In this document: one piece after another, positions 9,260 through 18,600 of the stretch | Numbering within the stretch: the first letter of the stretch is position 1 | Layout: every line of letters begins with the position of its first letter | Notes under the pieces: generated by a model | What the model saw: the letters and a program-made list of their open reading frames with translations, nothing else | What the model was told of the DNA's origin: nothing | The model's database searches: none | Translations under genes and position numbers: made by a program | Assembly: GCA_963733885.1 (NCBI GenBank) | Contig: CAVTES010000006.1 | Coordinates: 310,001-374,000, forward strand | Direction of reading: 5' to 3' | Length of the DNA stretch: 64,000 nt | Source: JACVRW01 sp963733885 | Lineage (GTDB): Bacteria > Actinomycetota > Thermoleophilia > Solirubrobacterales > Thermoleophilaceae

Positions 9260-10188
9260 GCGAAGCGCCGCAGCTCGTGGTGGTCGGCTCGCTCAATACC
9301 GACCTGCTCGTGCGCGTCGGGTCTCTGCCCCGGCCGGGCGAGACGATCACCGGCGGCTCCTTCGAGATGGCGGGCGGCGGCAAGGGCGCCAACCAGGCTG
9401 TCGCCGCTGCACGCGCCGGAGCCTCCGTCGCGCTCGTGGGAGCTGTCGGGGCGGACGAGTTCGGAGCGCGGCTGATCGAGGAGCTCGCCGGCGAGGGCGT
9501 GAGCGTGGCGGGAGTGGCGCGGCTTCAGGATGCCGCGACGGGGGTGGCAGGGATCGTGGTGGACGAGCAGGGCGAGAACCAGATCGCCGTCGCCTCCGGC
9601 GCGAACCACTCGTTGCGCGCGAGCGACGTGGCGCGGGCCTTTCGGGAGCTCGACCTCACAAAGGTCGGGTGCGCGCTGCTGAGCCTGGAGGTCGAGGACG
9701 AGGTGGTCGTGGAGGCCGCCGACCGCGCCGCGGCACGCGGCATGACCGTAGTGGTGAACCCGGCGCCGGCGCGGCGGCTTCCACCCGAGCTGCTCGCGCA
9801 GGGCCCCATCTTGACCCCCAACGAGGGAGAGGCCGCGGAGCTGACCGGCAGCCACGAGCCCGCGGCCGCCGCCGCGGCTCTGGTGCGCGCGGGCGCCGCG
9901 GCGGCACTGGTCACCGTGGGAGCGCAGGGGGTGTTCGTGGCGGCGGGGGGGCACGTCGGCCGAGTCGAGGCCCCCGCGGTCTCGGTGCACGACACCACGG
10001 GGGCCGGCGATACGTTCAGCGGGGTGCTCGCGGCCGGGCTCGCTCGTGGATGGGAGCTCGAACGGGCGGCCCGCTGGGCGGCCGCCGCGGCCGCGCTGTC
10101 GGTCACCAAGTCCGGCGCCCGCGCCGGGATGCCGACGGCGAGCGAGCTCGAGGCAGTCCGCCGCCATGGCGCACTGGAGAACAAGTGA
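9256..10188 (+). CDS. rbsK: Ribokinase (PfkB family)
   Basis: A 310-residue PfkB-family sugar kinase that phosphorylates D-ribose at O5. The N-terminal motif is VVGSLNTDLLVRVGSLPRPG and the first PfkB signature is GGGKGANQAVAAARAG. The C-terminal catalytic signature DTTGAGDTFSG carries the catalytic Asp, and the NPAP and TPNEGEAAELTG motifs are typical of ribokinases. The GTG start at 9256 overlaps the stop of the nucleoside hydrolase (GTGA). Coupling to that enzyme supports a role in recycling ribose from nucleosides; ribose import by the nearby binding protein is a second possible source. Confidence 0.92.
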   Translation: MSEAPQLVVVGSLNTDLLVRVGSLPRPGETITGGSFEMAGGGKGANQAVAAARAGASVALVGAVGADEFGARLIEELAGEGVSVAGVARLQDAATGVAGIVVDEQGENQIAVASGANHSLRASDVARAFRELDLTKVGCALLSLEVEDEVVVEAADRAAARGMTVVVNPAPARRLPPELLAQGPILTPNEGEAAELTGSHEPAAAAAALVRAGAAAALVTVGAQGVFVAAGGHVGRVEAPAVSVHDTTGAGDTFSGVLAAGLARGWELERAARWAAAAAALSVTKSGARAGMPTASELEAVRRHGALENK

Positions 10189-10216
10189 GCCGCCAAAAGC
10201 TGGCAGGCTGCACCTC

Positions 10217-10846
10217 ATGGACGAACATCCCGTCAGCTTCGCGGTGGACTATCCCGACCGCGACCTCAACCGTCTCACCACGGCCTTCCGCATCTTCACG
10301 ATCATCCCGATCGCGATCGTGCTCGGCAGCATCGTGGGCTGGTCGACCTCCTATGACACCGGCGGCGACCCGGCGGGCACGGTGGTCGTGGGCGGGACCG
10401 GGCTGCTCACGATCCCGCCGCTCCTGATGATCCTGTTTCGCCAGAAGTACCCGCGCTGGTGGTTCGACTGGAACCTCGAGCTCCTGCGCTTCATGAACCG
10501 CGTGGGGGTCTACGGGGCGCTGCTCGACGACCGCTACCCGTCCACCGACGAGCACCAGGCGGTCTCGCTGGACATGCCGTACCCGGACGCGCGGACCGAC
10601 CTGAACCGCTGGCTGCCGCTCGTGAAATGGCTGCTCGCGATCCCGCACTACATCGTGCTCTTCTTCCTCTACATCGGAGCGTTTTTTGCGGTTGTCGCCG
10701 CCTGGTTCGCGATCCTGTTCACCGGGCGCTACCCGCGCGGCCTGTTCGACTTCGTCGTCGGCGTGGCCCGCTGGCACAACCGCGTGGCCGGCTACGCCTT
10801 GGTGCTGGTCACCGACCGGTACCCGCCGTTCCAGCTCCGTCCGTGA
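10217..10846 (+). CDS. DUF4389 membrane protein
   Basis: A 209-residue membrane protein of the DUF4389 family. It has an N-terminal FAVDYPDRDLNRLTTAFR motif, TM1 (FTIIPIAIVLGSIVGW), TM2 (GTGLLTIPPLLMILF), the typical KYPRWWFDWNLELLRF motif, and a C-terminal pair of segments (PHYIVLFFLYIGAFFAVVAA). It ends with RYPRGLFDFVVGVARWHNRV and LVTDRYPPF. The repeated RYP motifs are characteristic of the family. Function is unknown. It is 28 bases downstream of rbsK but unrelated to sugar metabolism as far as can be seen. Confidence 0.88.
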   Translation: MDEHPVSFAVDYPDRDLNRLTTAFRIFTIIPIAIVLGSIVGWSTSYDTGGDPAGTVVVGGTGLLTIPPLLMILFRQKYPRWWFDWNLELLRFMNRVGVYGALLDDRYPSTDEHQAVSLDMPYPDARTDLNRWLPLVKWLLAIPHYIVLFFLYIGAFFAVVAAWFAILFTGRYPRGLFDFVVGVARWHNRVAGYALVLVTDRYPPFQLRP

Positions 10847-10975
10847 CCATCTTTCTGGCTCGGCCGGAGCGGGTCGGGGAGGGCCCGCCCGGGAGGACGC
10901 CCGCGCGCTCGCCGGCAGGGCCCTTCTGGAGGGGCGCTTGACGCGCGGGTTTAGCTTTAGCCGGCGCGGTGAGCG

Positions 10976-11983
10976 TCAGAAGGGGAACTTCCCTGCGTTT
11001 GAGCGGTCGACGTCGATCCAAGCCGAGCCGTGCAGGCCGTGCGGGCTTCCGGCGATTCGCTTGAGGTTTCTGTAACCCGGGAGGCGGAGGTCCAGGCCGG
11101 GGCCGACCTTGCGGCCGTCGATGAGCATCAGCGCCAGCTTGAGCTGCGCTTTGCCCGCGACGGCGGGATCCCAGAGCGAGATCTCGTCGACGGACCCGTC
11201 CTCGAGGTAGCTGCCCACCGTCGCCGGCGAAGAGGTCCCCGTGACGCAGGTCGTGCCTTGGCGGCCTGCTTCGCGGATCGCGTGGCCGATGCCGACCACA
11301 TCCACGGCCGAGCTGCCCTGGAAGCCCTTGATGTCGGGATGCTTTGCGAGCAAAGCCCTAGCCTTGCGATAGGCGACCCCGGCGTTCTCGAGGCTCTGGA
11401 TGGGACCGCCGATCCGCCGGATGCCGGGAAATCTCGCCTTGGCTGCGGCGGAGGCGCCCCGCACCCACTCCATGTGGCTCTGCGCCGAGCGGTGACCGAC
11501 GAACGCGACGTACGTGCCGCTGCCTCCCATGCAGCTCGCCAGGTTGTCCATCAGATGGGCCCCGTAGCGGGTGTTGTCGAACGGCTCGATGTCCACGTGC
11601 GTGTTGCGTTGGTTGCTCGCCTCGTGGGTCACGACAACGATCCCGGCTCGCTTGGCCCGCGCCAGCACGCCTTCCAGGGAGCGGGGTGAGTTGGGCACGA
11701 CCGTGATCGCGGCAGGCTTCTCGGCGATCAGGCGCCGCACAAGCGCGACCTGCTTGCCGGGGCTCGCGTCGCCGGCGGCCGTCATCCGGGCGTCGACACC
11801 GGTCCGGGCGGCGAACTGCCTGATCCCCTCGCCCATGCGGTCAAACCACTCGAGTCCGCGCAGCTTGACCACGGTGACGATCCGGGTGCTGGATCCCTCC
11901 GCCGGATCGCCCGCGGCGCCGCCCGCGCCTCCGGCCGCCGCCACGCCGACGGCGAGAGCGAGCAGGGTGATGGTCTTGGTCAT
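10976..11983 (-). CDS. Secreted sugar-binding protein of an ABC transporter (ribose/autoinducer-2 binding type)
   Basis: A 335-residue periplasmic-binding-protein type 1 protein. A signal peptide (TKTITLLALAVGVAAAG) is followed by two alpha/beta lobes: VVKLRGLEWFDRMGEGI (lobe 1 start), ITVVPNSPRSLEGVLARAK and the ligand-loop IVVVTHEASN. Hinge and lobe-2 signatures include NAGVAYRKARALLAKHPDIK and QGSSAVDVVGIGHAIREAG. The overall pattern is closest to LsrB/RhaS-like sugar-binding proteins. No permease or ATPase gene is adjacent, so partners must be encoded elsewhere, or the protein acts as a sensor. The ATG at 11983 has a purine-rich AGAGAGGGGAA about 9 bases upstream. It converges on DUF4389 and sits close to nucleoside hydrolase and ribokinase, consistent with a ribose ligand. 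Confidence 0.82.
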   Translation of the reverse strand: MTKTITLLALAVGVAAAGGAGGAAGDPAEGSSTRIVTVVKLRGLEWFDRMGEGIRQFAARTGVDARMTAAGDASPGKQVALVRRLIAEKPAAITVVPNSPRSLEGVLARAKRAGIVVVTHEASNQRNTHVDIEPFDNTRYGAHLMDNLASCMGGSGTYVAFVGHRSAQSHMEWVRGASAAAKARFPGIRRIGGPIQSLENAGVAYRKARALLAKHPDIKGFQGSSAVDVVGIGHAIREAGRQGTTCVTGTSSPATVGSYLEDGSVDEISLWDPAVAGKAQLKLALMLIDGRKVGPGLDLRLPGYRNLKRIAGSPHGLHGSAWIDVDRSNAGKFPF

Positions 11984-12005
11984 GGTCAACTGGTTCCCCT
12001 CTCTA

Positions 12006-12034
12006 CGTGATCTGGCTGCGCGCAGCAGATCACG
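12006..12034. promoter_or_regulatory. Long palindrome upstream of the sugar-binding-protein gene
   Basis: CGTGATCT, one unpaired G, then the self-complementary GCTGCGCGCAGC and AGATCACG form an almost perfect 29-base palindrome, 23 bases before the start codon at 11983. In DNA it would suit a dimeric repressor. In RNA it would make a strong hairpin just ahead of the ribosome site. LacI-family regulators of ribose genes use shorter palindromes, so the assignment is open. Confidence 0.6.
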
Positions 12035-12037
12035 ACC

Positions 12038-12066
12038 CGCTGACATTCCGCTGACATCTCGCTGAC
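12038..12066. promoter_or_regulatory. Three direct repeats CGCTGAC at exact 11-bp spacing
   Basis: Copies begin at 12038, 12049 and 12060. On the coding strand of the downstream gene they read GTCAGCG. Direct repeats with an 11-bp period are the hallmark of OmpR/PhoB-type response regulators, including actinobacterial PhoP boxes, which bind head to tail one helical turn apart. The position, 55-83 bases before the start codon at 11983, suits an activator site. The regulator is not known. Confidence 0.6.
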
Positions 12067-12089
12067 GAACGCGATCCAGAGGCAAGACG

Positions 12090-12116
12090 GGCGCCTGGCT
12101 CCCGAGGCCAGGCGCC
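12090..12116. terminator. Strong hairpin, possible terminator or regulatory stem-loop
   Basis: GGCGCCTGGC, a 7-base loop and GCCAGGCGCC make a perfect 10-bp GC-rich stem. No T tract follows on either strand, so a classical intrinsic terminator is not proven. It lies beyond the direct repeats, upstream of the binding-protein gene. Confidence 0.4.
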
Positions 12117-12613
12117 GGCCTCCACCTATGCCTGGGGCCACCGATCCTGACGGCTCGACAACGGTTACGACGCTCGAACCGGTGGACGCGCTGGTCATCC
12201 CACGCCCGGACTTCCTGGCTCTCCTGGAACCGGTGTCCGCGCATCGCCACGCCGACACCCAGCGGCGCAGTTCGCGACGCTCGACGTAGCTAGCGGACTT
12301 CCCCGTCGGTCACTGCCGCACCGGCCCGGCCGGCCCGGCCGGCGCCTACGGCGGCGCGGCTCTCTCACGGCGAGCGCCTGGCCCGCACAGAGCCAGGCGA
12401 ACGCCACCAGCAGAACGAAGCCCATCACGTACTCGCCGCTCGCGTCCTAGACAAATTTCGGCGCCGAACCTGCATCGAACCTACGTGGGGTTTGGTCCAG
12501 GGCGCACCTGGGAAGTAACAGAAGTTGCATGGGCAGACGCCGTGTCTATTGGCCGTGCTTGTGGTTGGGCTCCGCGCCTTTTGCGGGCAAATAGAGGGAT
12601 GAGGGGGAGCTTC
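12117..12613. other. Non-coding interval before the giant secreted-protein gene
   Basis: About 500 bases with no convincing gene. A minus frame at 12195-12428 begins with a hydrophobic stretch (MGFVLLVAFAWLCAGQALAV) followed by RRRRRRPGRP; it could be a small membrane protein or a relic but matches nothing I know. A 9-base GC repeat (CGGCCCGGC) occurs twice in tandem, with a partial third copy, at 12322-12343. The last 150 bases are less GC-rich and probably carry the promoter of the giant gene; no strong -35/-10 pair could be chosen. Confidence 0.45.
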
Positions 12614-15600
12614 ATGCGTCGGATGGCGTTTGCGGTGCTGGTGCTGGCGACCGCGCTGTTCACTGGACTGTTCACCGCGAGCGTCGCCGGAGCGCAGGCT
12701 CCAGCCGCCACGATCAGCGTCACGGGCAGCGAGACAACGTGGTCGCCCCCGAACGTCACGGTGACCACCGGCCAGACCGTTCGATGGTCGTTCACGGGCT
12801 CGACGTTGCCGCACAACGTCCACGGGACGAACGATCAAGCCGACTGGAACCCGCCTCTGCAGTCGACCATCGGGACGGGCCAGGCCGCGGTCGACTACAC
12901 GTTCACGGCGCCGGGTGTCTACACGTTCCTCTGCGACGTCCACGGCTCGATCATGTCCGGCACCGTCACGGTCGAGGGCGCGGGCACGGACCCGCTCGAG
13001 AACGTGCTCGTCTTCTCCGAGACGGCCGGGTTCCGGCACGACTCGATCGACGAGGGCATCGCGGCGATCCAGGCGCTCGGCGCGACCAACGACTTCGAAG
13101 TCGACGCGACCGAGGACTCGACGCAGTTCAACAGCGCAAACCTCGCGCAGTACGACGCGGTCGTCTTCCTCTCCACGACCGGCGACGTCCTGACCAACGA
13201 CCAGCAGGAGGCGTTCGAGGCCTACATGCGGGCCGGCGGCGGCTTCGTCGGCATCCACGCCGCGGCAGACACCGAGTACACGTGGCCGTGGTACGGCGAG
13301 ATGATCGGCGGCTACTTCCGCAATCACCCGCCCGGAACCCCCACCGCGCAAATCAACATCGAGGACGGTGACGAGCCGTCCACCGAGGGCCTCCCCAACC
13401 CCTGGACGCGAACGGACGAGTGGTACAACTACCAGTCCTTCGAGACCCCGAGCGTCAACGGCGGCGGCGACGACTACTCGGTGCGCGACAGCGGGGTCAA
13501 GGTCCTCGCCACCATGAACGAGGGGACCTACGACGAGGACGACGGCACCGACGAGGTCAACGACGATCATCCGATCGCGTGGTGCTCCGAGTTCGACGGC
13601 GGGAACGTCTGGTACACGGGCATGGGCCACACGGCCGAGTCGTTCGGCACCGCGGCGGGCAACATCCGCCAGCACATCCTCGGTGGCCTGGAGACGGTCA
13701 CCGGCGCCGAGGAGGCCGACTGCGGCGAGCCCCGCCAGGCCACCCCGAGCGCAGCGGACTTCGAGAAGGTCACGCTCGACGACGACACCGAGAACCCGTT
13801 CGAGCTCGACGTCGCTGAAGACGGGCGCGTCTTCTACATCGAGCGCAACGGCGAGGTGAACATCTGGAAGCCCGACACCGAGCAGACGGTCGTCGCGGGC
13901 AACATCCCGGTCTACACCGGCGAGGAGAACGGCCTGATGGGCCTCCAGCTCGCGCCCGACTTCGAGCAGAGCGGCTACATCTACCTGACCTACTCGGCTT
14001 TGCCGGAGTCCACCAACCAGCAGCGCGTGTCGCGCTTCCAGGTGGAGGGCGACGCCCTGGTGGCGGGCTCGGAGCGGATCATCCTCACCTGGCAGCACCA
14101 GCGCGACGAGTGTTGCCACTCCTCCGGCGCGCTCGACTTCGGGCCTGACGGCAGCCTCTACATCTCCGCCGGCGACAACACGAACCCGTTCGCGTCCGAC
14201 GGCTTCACCCCGATCGACGAGCGGCCCGGCCGCGAGCCATGGGACGCCCAGCGCACTGCGGCGAACACGAACGACCTCAACGGCAAGTTCATGCGCATCC
14301 TGCCGATGGCGAACATCGCCCCGGGCACCACGCCCGGCATCGGCACCACCTACACGATCCCGGTGGGCAACCTGTTCCCGCTTGACACCGCCCAGACGCG
14401 GCCCGAGATCTTCGCGATGGGCTTCCGCAACCCGTTCCGGTTCACGATCGACCCCGAGACCGGCTGGCTGCTGATGGGCGACTACGGACCCGACGCCGGC
14501 GCCACCGTGGCCGGCCGCGGCCCGCAGGGCAGCGTCGAGTTCAACGCGGTCACCAGCGCCGGCAACTACGGCTGGCCCTACTGCATCCGCCAGAACGTCG
14601 CCTACAACGACTACACGTTCCCGACCGGACCGTCCGGGCCGCTGTTCAACTGCGCGGCGCCGGTCAACAACTCGCCGAACAACACCGGCCTGACGAACCT
14701 GCCGCCCGCCCGGCCCGCCACGATGTGGATGGGCTACACCGAGATGGACACGCGGTTCCCCGGCCTCGGCACCGGCGGCGCGCCGACCGGCGGCCCCAGG
14801 TACCACTTCGACCCGGCCAACCCGTCCGTCACGAAGTTCCCCGAGTACTACGACGGCGAGTGGTTCATCGGCGAGTGGAACAACGGCTGGCTCAAGCACG
14901 CGACGCTCGATGCCCAGGGCAACGCGACCGACGTGCGGCCGTTCCCCTACCTCGGCGCACCGGGCTGCCAGCAGAACGCCAGCGCGCACGGCTGCTACAA
15001 GCGGCCGATGGACATGGACTTCGGTCCCGACGGCTCCCTGTACCTGATCGAGTGGGGCTCCGGCTTCGGCGGTAACAACGCCGACTCCGGGCATCTACCG
15101 GATCGACTACGTCGGCGCCGGGCGGCGACCGATCGCGCATGGCCTCCGCCGAGCCGACCAGCGGCCAGGAGCCGCTCGAGGTCGACTTCTCGAGCGCGGG
15201 CTCGAACGATCCGGACGGCACGTCGCTCACCTATGAGTGGAACTTCGGCGACGGCTCGGCGCCATCGACCGATCCGAACCCGACGCACACCTACGCGACC
15301 CCCGGCACCTACACGGCGACCCTGCGCGTCACCGACCAGTCCGGCGCCACCGGCGTCGACAGCGTCCAGATCGTGGTCGGCAACACCGCGCCGGTCGTGA
15401 CGATCACGATCCCGGAGAACGGCCAGTTCGCCGAGTTCGGCGACGAGGTGCCGTACGAGATCACCGTCACCGACGCCGAGGACGGCACAACGGCGGACGG
15501 GTCGATCAGCTGCGACGACGTCACGCTGAACATCTCGCTGGGCCACGACCAGCACGCGCACGAGGTGTCGGAGCAGCACGGGCTGCGAGGGCACGTTCGA

Positions 15601-18600
15601 GACCCTGAACGCGGGCGGCCACGGCGAGTCGGCGAACACGTTCACGACGATCGAGGCCGTCTACACCGACGAGGCCCAGCCGGGCGGCGCGGCCGCGCTG
15701 ACCGGCCGCGACGAGGCGATCCTGCCGCGCAAGCGCCAGCAGGCCGAGTTCTTCGATACGACCGGACGCGCACCCGGCGCAGTCGGCGGCGGCGACCCCG
15801 GCGTCCAGACCGAGACCACGGGCGACACCGAGGGCGGTGGCCTGAATATCGGCTTCATCGAGAACGGCGACTACGTGTCGTACGAGCCGATGAACCTGAA
15901 GGACATCACCTCGCTGCGGTTCCGAGTGGCGTCCGCGGGCGCGGGCGGCACGATCGAGGTGCGCACCGGCGCGCCCGACGGCCCGCTCGTCGCGACGACC
16001 GAGTTCATCACGCCGACCGGCGGCTGGCAGGTCTACAAGACCGTCGAGCTAGCGCTGACGAGCCCGCCCGCGGGCACGCACGCGCTGTTCTTCGTGTTCC
16101 GTCACCCGACGGACCAGGGCGGCCTGATGAACGTCAACTACATCCAGTTCGTCGGCAAGGGCGCGGCCACCACGGCCGCCCCGGAGGTGACGGCAACCGC
16201 CGACCCGGCGACCGGCACGGCGCCGCTCGAGGTCCAGTTCGACGCCGAGGGCACCGATGCCGAGGGCGGCGCGCTCACGTACGCGTGGGACTTCGGCGTC
16301 GCCGGCACGAACGACGACACCTCGACCATGGAGGACCCGACCTACACCTACCAGCAGCCCGGCACCTACACCGCGCGTGTGACCGTCACCGACCCCGCAG
16401 GCGCCGAGGGCACCGCGACGGTCGAGGTCCGCGTCACGTCGTCCGACCAGTGCCCGACTGGGCCGGTGCGCTCCGACGAGTTCGAGGGCGACGCGCTGGA
16501 CACCAACCGCTGGACCGTGATCCGGCCGGACGCCACCCGTCCGCCGACCGTCTCCGGCGGGAACCTGAACTTCCCGATCGACAACGGCTCGCTCTACGGC
16601 CCGGGCACGAGCGCCCGGAACATCGTGGTCCAGCCGCTGCCGGAGGGCGACGTCCAGGTGACGGCGAAGATCAGCACCGACCCGCTGGTCGAGAACTACC
16701 AGCAGGCCGGCCTGCGGGTGTACTCCGACGACAACAACTGGGCGTCGGTGCACATGATCCACGCGGGCGGCGTCGCGCGACTTCGAGTTCATCTGGGAGT
16801 CGAACGGCACTCCGCGCAACGAGGCGCGGACAAGCTCGGCGGCATCCGACCCGAGCTCGCCGCCACGACTACTGGGTGCGGCTGGTCTCCGACGGGCAGC
16901 AGCTGACGGCGTTCTACTCCTTCAACGGCGTGGACTTCCTGCCCGTCGGGCGGCCCGGCTCGCTGGCCACGTTCCAGAACCCGCAGATCGGCCCGGTGGC
17001 GCTGTCCGACCAGGCGCCCTCGTACCCGGTCGCGCGGTTCGACTGGATCCGCTTCAACCCGGACGGCACCACCGGCGGTGGCGGTGGCGGTGGCGGGATC
17101 GTCGACAACTTCGACGGGACCGCGCTCGGCAGCGCGTGGACCGTCGTGCGCCAGAACCAGGACCTGACGGTGGGCGGCGGCACGCTGAACATCCCCGCCG
17201 CCGCCGGGCGACATCTACGGCGGCCGCAACGACGCAGCCAACCTCGTTACACGCGCCATGCCGGGCGGCGACTGGGTGGCGACCGCGAAGCTCAACTTCG
17301 AGGGCACCGCCCAGTACCAGCAGGCCGGCATCATGGTCTACGGCGACGACGCGAACTTCACGAAGTTCGGCCGCATCGCCCACACGGCCGCGACGAACAG
17401 CGAAGAGAAGTTCGAGTTCATCTACGAGAACGCGGGCACGCCGCGCAACGACGCCGCGGACTCGACGGCCAACATCCCGGCCGACTTCCCGGACGACTTC
17501 TATGTCCGGATCACCAAGACCGGCGACAGCATCACCGGCGCGTACTCGACCGACGGCAACGCATGGACGCCGGTCGGGCGCCCGGCGCCGCTGCCCGCGA
17601 ACGCGAAGCTCGGCCTGTTCGCGTTCAGCAACGACGGCGCCGGGCAACCCGGTGGCGGCGTTCGACTCGTTCACCCTCACCGGTGACGAGGTCGGCGGCG
17701 GCGGCGGCTCGGAGTTCAGCGACGCGTTCGACGGCACGTCACTGGACACGAATCGCTGGGACGCGATCGTCCGCGACAACCCGGCCTCGTACACAGTCGG
17801 CAGCGGCGCGCTGACGATCACCACCGAGCCGGGCGACATCTACACGGTCGACACCAACCCGCCGCCGAACAACTTCATCCTCCAGGACGCGGGCCACGCG
17901 GACGCGGACTGGACGATCGAGACGAAGCTGTCCGGCACGATCAACGGCGGGTACGGCCAGGGTGGCCTGCTCGCGTACTCGAACGGCGACAACTGGGTCA
18001 AGCTCAACCCGATCTCGGACGCGGGCAACACGAGGATCAACCGCATCGAGCTGCGCTCCGAGGTCGCCGGCACGCCGGTCGGCCCGGCGGGCACGCCAGA
18101 CCCGGTGGTGCCGGTCGGCACCACGGACTACTGGGTCCGGCTGACGAAGGCCGGGACGACGTACTCGGGCGAGTACTCGTTCGACGGCGTGACGTGGACG
18201 GCGATGGGCTCGGTCACGAACGCGATGGCGAGCCCCGACTTCGGCATCTACGCCTTCGGCCCGCAGCCCGACGGTCAGGGCGACACGGTGGCGTTCGACT
18301 ACTTCCTGCTCAACGGCGAGCAGCCTGGTGGCGATCCGTGCGTCTGCGAGGGCTTCGGCGACGACTTCGAGGCCGGGACCCTCAACCGGACGCGCTGGAA
18401 CAACATCATCCGCGAGCAGGAGGACCTGTACGACATCCAGAACGGCACGCTCAACGTCACCACCGTCAACGGCGACATCTACACCGGCGGCGATCCGGCT
18501 CCGACGCGGAACTTCTTCCTGCAGACGGCCGACCACGCCGGCGAGAACTGGGTGATCGAGACCCGCGTCGACGGCGGCGAGCTGAGCGACGGCTACGAGC

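Noticed and set aside
12322..12343. Tandem CGGCCCGGC repeat
   Set aside because: Only two and a half copies of a very GC-rich unit; it could be slippage in GC-rich DNA and has no clear context.
12425..15094. An 889-codon open frame antisense to the giant gene
   Set aside because: Its protein is Arg/Val/Asp-rich with no fold or motif, as expected opposite a GC-rich coding region. The plus strand encodes clear cupredoxin, ThuA and GSDH motifs.
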